From an uncultured Duncaniella sp. (GTDB lineage: Bacteria; Bacteroidota; Bacteroidia; Bacteroidales; Muribaculaceae): DNA of 64,000 nt. Below are positions 16,593 to 23,985 of this stretch, in pieces. A program made the position numbers and the translations under genes. Within the stretch, counting starts at the first letter, position 1; each line of letters opens with the position of its first letter. The stretch covers positions 1 through 64,000 of the forward strand of contig CAJUKP010000008.1 of the NCBI GenBank assembly GCA_910587165.1, written 5' to 3'. The notes beneath the pieces were generated by a model that ran no database searches, was not told the DNA's origin, and saw only the letters and a list, made by a program, of their open reading frames with translations.

Positions 16593-19484
16593 ATGCAAAG
16601 CAAAGGATCTTTGGGAAGTATTGTTGCCGGTGTGATTGCCATCTTCATGGTGCTCATCTGCCTCTTCTACCTCTCGTTCACCGTGGTTACCAACCACTAC
16701 GAGAATAAGGCGGCCGAAGAAGCTACACGTGTGGCAGCCCTCGACAACAACTCTCCGGACACTTATCGTAAGGCCTACAGCGACTACATCAAGAACATCG
16801 CTAATGAAAAGGTCTATCTGGGTTATACCTTTAACGAAGTACAGAAACTCGGTGTGGGGCTCGGCCTTGACCTCAAGGGCGGCATGAACGTCACTCTGCA
16901 GGTATCCGTTCCCGATATCCTACGCTCAATGGCCAACGCCGAAGGCAATCCCTACTTCGAGCGCGCCGTAAATAACGCCGATTCCGTGGCCCGCGCCAAC
17001 AAGAGCGCCGACTTCATCGACATCTTCTTCAACGAATACCGCAAACTCGATCCCCAGGGCGACCTCTCCGTGGTCTTCAAGGATCAGGTGAAACGCGGCG
17101 ACAACCCCGAGGCCATCAAGTCGGCCCTCAAGCAGGAGGTAAAGGACCGTGTAAGCTCGTCGACCAACGTGCTCCGCACCCGTATCGACCAGTTCGGTGT
17201 CGTTGCCCCCAACATTCAGGAACTTGAGAACGACGGTCAGATCCTGCTCGAACTCCCCGGAGTGAAAGAGCACGACCGTGTGCGCGAGCTCCTCAAATCA
17301 AGCGCCAACCTCGAGTTCTACGAGACAACACCCTTCTCCGAGATTTCCGGCGTACTCCAGCAGCTCGACAACACACTGCGCACCGACACCACCGGCAACG
17401 GCAAGGGTCTCTTCGACTACTTCCTCCAGGTAGGAAATCCCCGTAATATCATCGGCGTGGGTGCAGCCACCGAGACCGCACGTGACACCATCGACGCACT
17501 CCTCGCATCACCCGCCGCCAAGCGCATACTCCCCTCCAACCTCAAACTGGCATGGGAATTCAAGCCCGAGGTGGTGCAGATCAACGACTCCGTCCGCGGA
17601 AAGCGCAACCTCGCCATCTATCAGCTCGTGGCCCTCAAGACCACCAACGGCAAGGCAGCCCTCAGCGGCGACGTGGTGACATCGGCCACCAGCGACTATG
17701 ACGCAATGCAGGGCGGCAACTATGTGTCGATGAACATGAAGCCCGACGCAGCCCGCCAGTGGGCACGCATCACCGCCGCCAATATCGAGAAACAGGTGGC
17801 CATCGTGCTCGACGACCACGTATATTCCGCACCCCGTGTCAACTCTGTGATCGAGGGCGGACGCTCGCAGATCACCGGCGACTTCACCACCGACGAGGCA
17901 AAAGACCTCTCGAACGTGCTCAAGTCCGGTAAGATGGCTGCCAAGGTAGACATCATCTCCGACACCGTGATCGGTCCCTCGCTGGGCGAGCAGGCCATCA
18001 AGGACGGTCTCTGGTCATTCGTGATCGCACTTGTGCTCCTCATGGTCTTCATGTGTGCCATCTATGGCCTCATCCCCGGCCTGATCGCCAACGTGGCCCT
18101 TATCTTCAACATCTTCTTCACATTCGGCATCCTCGCCTCATTCCAGGCCGTGCTCACCCTCTCCGGTATCGCCGGTATCGTGCTCGCCCTCGGTATGGCC
18201 GTCGACGCCAACGTGCTCATCTACGAGCGCGCCAAGGAAGAGCTCCGCGCCGGCAAGAACGTGCGCACCGCCATCGCCGACGGTTACTCCAACGCCTTCT
18301 CGGCCATCTTCGACTCCAACCTCACCTCGATCATCACCGGTGTGATCCTCCTCCTCTTCGGTACAGGCCCCATCAAGGGCTTCGCCACAACCCTCATCAT
18401 CGGTATCATCTGCTCGTTCTTCACCGCGGTCTATCTGACCCGTCTCATCTACATCCTCTGCGCCAAGACCAAGGCATTCGAGAATCTCACCTTCACCACA
18501 GGTCTCTCGCGCAAGATGTTCACCGGCTCCAACTTCAACTTCCTCGGAGCCCGCAAGGTGAGCTTCTATGTGGTAGGTGCAGCCGTGCTCGTGGTGATCA
18601 TCAGCCTCTTCGCCCGCGGTCTCAACCAGGGCATCGACTTCTCCGGCGGCCGCAACTATGTGGTTCAGTTCGACCATCCCGTGCAGACACACGAACTCGA
18701 CGCCAAACTGACCCCCCTCTTCGGCGGCGCACAGCTCAGCGTCATCACCATCGACGACAACACCAAGGTGCGTATCTCCACCAACTACAAGATCGACTCC
18801 GACGAGGAGGGTATTGACGAGGAGATCACCAAGATTCTCTATGACGGACTCAAGGATGAGCTCAACGGAATGAGCATGAGCGACTTCTCCACAACCAACG
18901 AGAATGTGGGTATCCAGTCGTCGATGAAGGTAGGTCCCACCGTGGCCAACGATATGCGCACCGATGCCTACATCGCTGTCATACTCGCGCTCATCGCCAT
19001 GTTCCTCTACATCCTGCTCCGTTTCCGCAACGTGGCCTTCTCATTGGGTGCTCTTGCAGCCGTGGCCTTCACAGCCTTCACCATCATCGGCTTCTATTCA
19101 CTCTTCTGGGGTGTGTTCCCCTTCGCAATGGAGATTGACCAGTCGTTCATCGCAGCTATCCTCACCGTGATCGGCTATCAGATCAACGACACCGTGGTTG
19201 TGTTTGACCGTGTGCGCGAGAACGTAGGCCTCTATCCCAAACAGGACTTCTTCACCACGATCAACTCATCCATCAACTCCACTCTTGGCCGTACAGTGAT
19301 GACCTCGGGCTCGACACTCCTCGTGCTCCTCTGCATCTTCATCCTCGGCGGCGACTCGATCCGCTCGTTCGTGTTCGCCATGATATTCGGTGTTGTGATC
19401 GGTACCCTCGCCACCATCTTCGTGGCAGCTCCCGTGGCCTACCTCACCGACTCCCGCCGCGCCAAGAAAGCAGTAAAGGCATGA
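16593..19484 (+). CDS. secDF: Protein translocase subunit SecDF (fused)
   Basis: 963-residue fusion of SecD and SecF, the usual state in Bacteroidetes. It uses the proton gradient to help pull proteins out of SecYEG on the periplasmic side. The SecD half has an N-terminal helix, the DLKGGMNV motif, a large periplasmic domain (about 100-450) and six helices including VLALGMAVDANVLIYER. The SecF half restarts near residue 650 with QGIDFSGGRNYVVQF and ends with DTVVVFDRVREN in its helix 4-5 region. Monocistronic, with a strong terminator behind it. Confidence 0.97.
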   Translation: MQSKGSLGSIVAGVIAIFMVLICLFYLSFTVVTNHYENKAAEEATRVAALDNNSPDTYRKAYSDYIKNIANEKVYLGYTFNEVQKLGVGLGLDLKGGMNVTLQVSVPDILRSMANAEGNPYFERAVNNADSVARANKSADFIDIFFNEYRKLDPQGDLSVVFKDQVKRGDNPEAIKSALKQEVKDRVSSSTNVLRTRIDQFGVVAPNIQELENDGQILLELPGVKEHDRVRELLKSSANLEFYETTPFSEISGVLQQLDNTLRTDTTGNGKGLFDYFLQVGNPRNIIGVGAATETARDTIDALLASPAAKRILPSNLKLAWEFKPEVVQINDSVRGKRNLAIYQLVALKTTNGKAALSGDVVTSATSDYDAMQGGNYVSMNMKPDAARQWARITAANIEKQVAIVLDDHVYSAPRVNSVIEGGRSQITGDFTTDEAKDLSNVLKSGKMAAKVDIISDTVIGPSLGEQAIKDGLWSFVIALVLLMVFMCAIYGLIPGLIANVALIFNIFFTFGILASFQAVLTLSGIAGIVLALGMAVDANVLIYERAKEELRAGKNVRTAIADGYSNAFSAIFDSNLTSIITGVILLLFGTGPIKGFATTLIIGIICSFFTAVYLTRLIYILCAKTKAFENLTFTTGLSRKMFTGSNFNFLGARKVSFYVVGAAVLVVIISLFARGLNQGIDFSGGRNYVVQFDHPVQTHELDAKLTPLFGGAQLSVITIDDNTKVRISTNYKIDSDEEGIDEEITKILYDGLKDELNGMSMSDFSTTNENVGIQSSMKVGPTVANDMRTDAYIAVILALIAMFLYILLRFRNVAFSLGALAAVAFTAFTIIGFYSLFWGVFPFAMEIDQSFIAAILTVIGYQINDTVVVFDRVRENVGLYPKQDFFTTINSSINSTLGRTVMTSGSTLLVLLCIFILGGDSIRSFVFAMIFGVVIGTLATIFVAAPVAYLTDSRRAKKAVKA

Positions 19485-19525
19485 TTTGTGCTCACGGTCT
19501 ATAAACCGTGATAATACATAGGACC

Positions 19526-19574
19526 AACGGTCCCGCTTGTGTCAACAGCAACAAGCGGGACCGTTCTTTTTTTC
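19526..19574 (+). terminator. Intrinsic terminator after secDF
   Basis: 15-bp perfect stem aacggtcccgcttgt / acaagcgggaccgtt around a 10-base loop, followed by a run of eight Ts interrupted once by C. The strongest terminator in the window. Confidence 0.92.
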
Positions 19575-19626
19575 ACTGTTACAAAAAAATATCCACCGGG
19601 GTTTCTTCATTCTACGTCTTTTTTAT

Positions 19627-19634
19627 TACTTTTG
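19627..19634 (+). promoter_or_regulatory. -7 box of the cytochrome bd operon
   Basis: TACTTTTG at 19627-19634 lies only four bases before the ATG of the first gene, so the transcript probably begins at or next to the start codon. No convincing -33 box. Confidence 0.6.
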
Positions 19635-19638
19635 CGAT

Positions 19639-19875
19639 ATGGCACCCTTGTTTTCACCAGATTCCTGGCCGGCAAAGATAGTGGGATTCTACATCGACGG
19701 CTTCCGTTCCATGACCGTGGGGCGCAAGTTGTGGGCGCTCATAATCATCAAACTTATTATCATTTTCGGGGTTCTCAAACTATTTTTCTTCCCTGATCTG
19801 CTCAAAACGAACTATTCCACCGACGAGGAACGGGCCGACGCCGTCCGCACCACCCTCATCGACCGCTCACGTTAA
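19639..19875 (+). CDS. DUF4492 small membrane protein, cytochrome bd operon
   Basis: A 78-residue protein with one hydrophobic helix (LWALIIIKLIIIFGVLKLFFF) preceded by an amphipathic segment (FYIDGFRSMTVGRK). This matches the DUF4492 family, small proteins found just ahead of cydA in Bacteroidetes; by position they may act as an assembly or accessory subunit of cytochrome bd, comparable to CydX but unproven. Start at 19639 was chosen because the upstream in-frame ATG (19537) lies inside the secDF terminator and before the promoter box. cydA follows after 37 bases. Confidence 0.82.
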   Translation: MAPLFSPDSWPAKIVGFYIDGFRSMTVGRKLWALIIIKLIIIFGVLKLFFFPDLLKTNYSTDEERADAVRTTLIDRSR

Positions 19876-19912
19876 AGAAATGAATTAATACCATTTAATA
19901 CTATTTACTGTT

Positions 19913-21463
19913 ATGAACGACTTATACTCACTGGTCGAATGGTCAAGATGGCAGTTTGCCCTCACCGCCATGTATCACTGGCTGTTCGTGCCCCTCACCC
20001 TGGGTCTCAGCGTGATAGTGGGAATCATGGAGACCATCTACTACCGCACCCGCTCTCCCAGGTGGCTCGCGACCACCAAGTTCTGGATGACACTCTTCGG
20101 CATCAACTTCGCCGTGGGCGTGGCCACGGGCATAATACTCGAGTTTGAGTTCGGAACCAACTGGAGCAACTATTCATGGTTTGTGGGCGACATCTTCGGC
20201 GCCCCGCTTGCCATAGAGGGTCTGTTCGCCTTCTTCATGGAGGCCACCTTCGTGGCCATCATGTTCTTCGGTTGGAAGAAAGTGTCGGCCGGATTCCATC
20301 TCACCGCCACCTGGCTCACCGCCATAGGCGCATCCATATCGGCGTTGTGGATTCTCGTGGCGAATGCCTGGATGCAGTATCCTGTGGGCATGAAGTTTGA
20401 CCCGGCTCAGATGCGCAACGTCATGGACGACTTCTGGGCAGTGGCACTGTCGCCGGTGGCGATCCACAAGTTTTTCCACGCTGTGTTTGACGGTTGGGTG
20501 CTCGCGGGTGTCTTCGTGTGCGGTGTCAGCGCATGGCTGCTGATGAAAAACAAGCGCCGCGAAATGGCCATTGACTCAATCAGGATCGGCGCATGGGCAG
20601 GAGTGGTCGGAATGGTGCTCACCCTCTGGACCGGCGACCAGTCTGCCGTCGATGTCGCCAGGGTGCAGCCCATGAAACTCGCCGCCATGGAAGGTCTTTA
20701 CAACGGTGAGCAGGGGCAGGAACTCGTGGCTTTCGGCATACTCTCGCCCGGACATGACCGCAATGACAGCGGGAGCGACCCGTTCATCTGGAAAATGGGC
20801 ATCCCCTACGGCCTCTCGATTCTCGCCAACCACGACCCCAACACATTCGTCCCCGGCATCAACGACATCATCGAAGGTGTGAGCTACACCCCCGAAGGTG
20901 AGAGAATCAGCACCGTGAGCTATGCCGACCGCATCACCCTCGGAAAGAAATCCCACGAGGCCCTGCGGGAATTTGACCGCGCCATGGCCGCGGGCGACAC
21001 TGCCGCCATGGCCAAGGCCCGTGCTGACATCAAGGATACATACCGTTTCTTCGGCTACGGCTACTTCTCCGAGCCCGACGAGGCACTCCCCCCGGTAGGT
21101 GTGACATTCTATGCCTTCCGCATAATGGTGATGGCAGGCGGCTATCTGCTGCTGTTCCTGCTCGTGGCTCTCTGGAGCATCTACCGCAGGCAGAAGATGT
21201 GGGACAACAGACTATGGCAATGGATCGCGATCCTCTCGATACCTGTGGTCTACATCTGCTCACAGGCCGGATGGGTCACAGCCGAAGTGGGACGCCAGCC
21301 CTGGATCATACAGGATCTCATGCCCACACGTGCAGCCATCTCCGACATCCCTGCCGGATCGGTGATGCTCACGTTCTGGATATTCGCCGCCGTCTTCACA
21401 GCTCTGCTCGTAGCCGAGATGGCCATCATGATCAAACAAATCAACAAAAAAGAGGAGGAATAG
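19913..21463 (+). CDS. cydA: Cytochrome bd quinol oxidase subunit I
   Basis: Oxidises quinol and carries haems b558, b595 and d; high oxygen affinity, used for micro-aerobic respiration and oxygen scavenging in anaerobes such as Bacteroides. 516 residues with about nine helices. The haem b595 histidine is in TAMYHWLF (H22), the conserved acidic residues in LEFEFGTNW and EGLFAFFMEA, a second histidine in SPVAIHKFFHA, and the GRQPW block near the C-terminus. Second gene of the DUF4492-cydA-cydB operon. Confidence 0.97.
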   Translation: MNDLYSLVEWSRWQFALTAMYHWLFVPLTLGLSVIVGIMETIYYRTRSPRWLATTKFWMTLFGINFAVGVATGIILEFEFGTNWSNYSWFVGDIFGAPLAIEGLFAFFMEATFVAIMFFGWKKVSAGFHLTATWLTAIGASISALWILVANAWMQYPVGMKFDPAQMRNVMDDFWAVALSPVAIHKFFHAVFDGWVLAGVFVCGVSAWLLMKNKRREMAIDSIRIGAWAGVVGMVLTLWTGDQSAVDVARVQPMKLAAMEGLYNGEQGQELVAFGILSPGHDRNDSGSDPFIWKMGIPYGLSILANHDPNTFVPGINDIIEGVSYTPEGERISTVSYADRITLGKKSHEALREFDRAMAAGDTAAMAKARADIKDTYRFFGYGYFSEPDEALPPVGVTFYAFRIMVMAGGYLLLFLLVALWSIYRRQKMWDNRLWQWIAILSIPVVYICSQAGWVTAEVGRQPWIIQDLMPTRAAISDIPAGSVMLTFWIFAAVFTALLVAEMAIMIKQINKKEEE

Positions 21464-21466
21464 ACT

Positions 21467-22591
21467 ATGGAACTCACAACACTTCAGGAATATTGGTGGC
21501 TGCTGATATCGGTGCTCGGCGCCATACTCGTGTTCATGCTCTTCGTGCAGGGGGGACAGACCTTCCTCCTCAGCACCCCCTCGGATTCTGACGACTCCGC
21601 GAAGATGATACAGACCTTCGGTCACAAATGGGAACTCACCTTCACCACCCTCGTGGTGTTCGGAGGCGCCTTCTTCGCCTCATTCCCGCTGTTCTATTCC
21701 ACCAGCTTCGGAGGAGCCTACTGGCTGTGGATGCTCATACTCATCAGCTTCGTGCTGCAGGCTGTGAGCTATGAGTTCCGCACAAAGCCCAACAACATCT
21801 TCGGCACACGCACCTACGACACCTTCCTCTTCATCAACGGAAGCGTCGGGTGCATACTGCTCGGCGTGGCCGTAGGCATGATGTTCTTCGGCGCACAGTT
21901 CACTGTCCAGAAGGGGAACATCCTCGACGCCCAGGCTCCGGTGATCTCCACATGGGCCCCTACACATGGCCTTGAAGCCATAGCCTGCTGGAAGAATCTC
22001 CTGCTCGGCTTCACCGTGCTCTTCCTCGCCCGCACACAGGCAGCGCTGTATCTGCTCAACCATATCCCGGGCAGCGGAGCATTCTATGACCGCAACCGCC
22101 GCCGTGTGCGCGTCAACGGAGTGATCTTCGTCGTGCTCTTCCTGGCATTTCTCGGAGTGCTTCTCACACAGACATCATATACCACCACCGTGCAGGGGGG
22201 GCTCGACGGCACCCGCTCCGAATTCGCATCCATCGGCTGCAAATACTTCTTCAATTACCTTGATATGCCCGTAGCCCTCATAGCCCTGCTGGCGGGAGTG
22301 GTGATGGTGCTCTACGGAGTGATCCGCTCGGCTCTGGCCGCACACTACACCTGTGGCATCTGGTGGAGCGGCATCGGGACAGTGCTCGTGGTGCTCAGCC
22401 TCTTCTGGGTGGCCGGCTACAACGACACCCCCTACTATCCCTCGCAGATCAATCCGGTCTATTCGCTCACCATCTACAACAGCTCAAGCTCTGAGTTCAC
22501 ACTCACAGCCATGAGCTATGTATCGCTCGTCATCCCGTTCGTGCTCGCCTACATAGCCTATGCATGGTGGTCGATGGACCGCAAACACTGA
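21467..22591 (+). CDS. cydB: Cytochrome bd quinol oxidase subunit II
   Basis: Structural membrane subunit that pairs with CydA. 374 residues with eight to nine hydrophobic helices, opening with LQEYWWLLISVLGAILVFMLFVQGGQ, shown here only as its family start; the YEFRTKP block after helix 3 is conserved. It starts three bases after the cydA stop. A hairpin terminator lies 31 bases downstream, ending the operon. Confidence 0.95.
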   Translation: MELTTLQEYWWLLISVLGAILVFMLFVQGGQTFLLSTPSDSDDSAKMIQTFGHKWELTFTTLVVFGGAFFASFPLFYSTSFGGAYWLWMLILISFVLQAVSYEFRTKPNNIFGTRTYDTFLFINGSVGCILLGVAVGMMFFGAQFTVQKGNILDAQAPVISTWAPTHGLEAIACWKNLLLGFTVLFLARTQAALYLLNHIPGSGAFYDRNRRRVRVNGVIFVVLFLAFLGVLLTQTSYTTTVQGGLDGTRSEFASIGCKYFFNYLDMPVALIALLAGVVMVLYGVIRSALAAHYTCGIWWSGIGTVLVVLSLFWVAGYNDTPYYPSQINPVYSLTIYNSSSSEFTLTAMSYVSLVIPFVLAYIAYAWWSMDRKH

Positions 22592-22622
22592 TTGACTGAG
22601 AGTTAGAACACGCAACTTGATA

Positions 22623-22670
22623 AACCCGTAAATATATGTTATGCAACATATTTACGGGTTTTGTCAAGTT
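22623..22670 (+). terminator. Terminator hairpin after cydB
   Basis: 12-bp stem aacccgtaaata / tatttacgggtt, extended by outer cttga / tcaag pairing. The T-run is short (tttt), so efficiency is uncertain. Confidence 0.65.
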
Positions 22671-22688
22671 TAGGGTAATAAAGTATCG

Positions 22689-22717
22689 TTGGAAACCCGT
22701 TTTTATCCCGAAATTTG
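22689..22717 (+). promoter_or_regulatory. Possible promoter of the secreted protein gene at 22819
   Basis: TTG at 22689-22691 and an imperfect -7 box GAAATTTG at 22710-22717 (GA in place of TA), spacer 18. The leader would be about 95 bases. Confidence 0.35.
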
Positions 22718-22818
22718 CCACCGTAACGTAGTCCACTAACCCACAGGCAGACAGATATAATAAAAAAAGCCTACAAACAGACATCGAAATCCAAACTAAC
22801 ACCTAAAAACATAAGCTT

Positions 22819-23778
22819 ATGGTAAAACAACTACTCACCCTCGCGGCAGCAGCCATGCTGTCATTCAGCGCAAGCGCCGATACCCTCGAGCTCTCCCTCG
22901 CCGATCTCGGCTCAGGCTGGAACGCAACCTACGACGCAGCCACCAAGACTATCACCTATGAAAAGGCATGGTCAGGAAAAGGCTGGTGGCTCAGCGATGT
23001 CGACTACAGCAAATATGATGAAGTTGTGGTCAATTTCGAGAAATCCGAAATCGGAGTGAAGCTCGTGGTTGAATACGTCGACGAAACCATCGCCTCAAGC
23101 GACAATATGGTTGCAGCGGGAAGCACATCCGTGAAATGTGAACTCAACCCCGAGGGATCCGCCCATGTGAAGCAGATCTATCTCCAGAACGATGCCGTAG
23201 GCTCGCTCACCCTCACCTCAGCCTACCTCCAAAATGCCGAAGTATTTGATCCGACCAAAAACGTCACCCTTTGGGAAGGAACAGAAGAGCTCAAAGGATG
23301 GAGCAACTCTGTGACAATCGCCAACGGTGATCTCAAATCGGCCAAGATTGTCGACGGCGACAAACTCGGCATCGCTTATACCGCAGCAGAGGCCGGTGGC
23401 TCCTTCAAGGTTATCTATGTCAACGATGCATGGGAGTGGGTACTCCTTCCCGCTTTCGGTGAATATCCCGGCGTCAGCGCTGAATGGGGAACCCTCTGGG
23501 TAAACGCACCCGGCTCTATCGAGGTGCCCCTCAATGAAGAAGCTGTAGCCACCCTTCAGGGTTGCCGCGAGATAAAGGTCCAGGGCGATGGTGTCACCCT
23601 CACCAAGGTTGAGATCATCCGCGGATCCGGACTTTCCGCCATCACTGACATCGAGGCAGGTGTGGAAAATGCACCCGTTGAATACTTCAACCTCCAGGGT
23701 GTCCGCGTGGCCAATCCCGCCAACGGTCTCTTCATCCGCCGTCAGGGCAACGAAGTAAAGAAAGTACTTGTTAAATAA
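22819..23778 (+). CDS. Secreted two-module beta-sandwich protein with C-terminal sorting tail
   Basis: 319 residues. A signal peptide (cleavage probably after SASA) is followed by two modules of about 120 residues that share layout, each starting with a strand such as LELSLADLGSGWN or VTLWEGTEELKGWSN. This resembles galactose-binding or carbohydrate-binding jelly-roll domains. The last 35 residues (VEYFNLQGVRVANPANGL, then FIRRQGNEVKKVLVK) are the conserved tail found on many secreted Bacteroidales proteins and interpreted as a type IX sorting signal. A glycan-binding surface or secreted role is inference. Confidence 0.75.
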   Translation: MVKQLLTLAAAAMLSFSASADTLELSLADLGSGWNATYDAATKTITYEKAWSGKGWWLSDVDYSKYDEVVVNFEKSEIGVKLVVEYVDETIASSDNMVAAGSTSVKCELNPEGSAHVKQIYLQNDAVGSLTLTSAYLQNAEVFDPTKNVTLWEGTEELKGWSNSVTIANGDLKSAKIVDGDKLGIAYTAAEAGGSFKVIYVNDAWEWVLLPAFGEYPGVSAEWGTLWVNAPGSIEVPLNEEAVATLQGCREIKVQGDGVTLTKVEIIRGSGLSAITDIEAGVENAPVEYFNLQGVRVANPANGLFIRRQGNEVKKVLVK

Positions 23779-23791
23779 ATACTCTGAAATG

Positions 23792-23822
23792 TTTGCATTT
23801 AGGGATAAAATCCCTAACTTTG
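23792..23822 (+). promoter_or_regulatory. Promoter of a putative small RNA
   Basis: -33 TTTG at 23792-23795, 19-base spacer, -7 TAACTTTG at 23815-23822: a full consensus promoter with no open frame of any size before the terminator 65 bases further on. Confidence 0.72.
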
Positions 23823-23827
23823 CATCA

Positions 23828-23921
23828 TCAAATCATCCCCATCCCCCATTCACTTAAAACAACTCCAACCCTTTTAAGTGAATCTAAATCCGGGCAGTTC
23901 GTGAGAACAGCCCGGATTTTT
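23828..23921 (+). ncRNA. Candidate small RNA of about 94 nt
   Basis: Lies between a consensus promoter and an intrinsic terminator in the gap between two secreted-protein genes. It has an unpaired, pyrimidine-rich 5' segment (about 23828-23848, several CCC runs), an 11-bp hairpin ttcacttaaaa / ttttaagtgaa (23849-23859 with 23872-23882), and a terminator hairpin. No coding frame. Single-stranded C-rich segments of this kind could pair with target mRNAs; that is inference. Not a family I recognise. The downstream protease gene has its own -7 box, so this RNA is not simply its leader. Confidence 0.6.
23886..23921 (+). terminator. Terminator of the small RNA
   Basis: Stem aaatccgggc / gcccggattt continued inside by gttc / gaac across an A-A mismatch, with a four-base loop (gtga), then ttttt. 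Confidence 0.85.
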
Positions 23922-23954
23922 CATTCCAACCCCTCTCCATTAGGATTTTTTTGC

Positions 23955-23962
23955 TAACTTTG
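23955..23962 (+). promoter_or_regulatory. -7 box for the C10 protease gene
   Basis: TAACTTTG at 23955-23962, about 23 bases before the start codon; the upstream T-rich stretch has no clear -33 element. Confidence 0.55.
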
Positions 23963-23985
23963 CCTCAAACTGAAAAAACATCACA

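Noticed and set aside
18053..18817. 254-codon frame inside secDF
   Set aside because: Plus-one frame of secDF, almost all His/Arg/Leu; the SecDF frame is certain.
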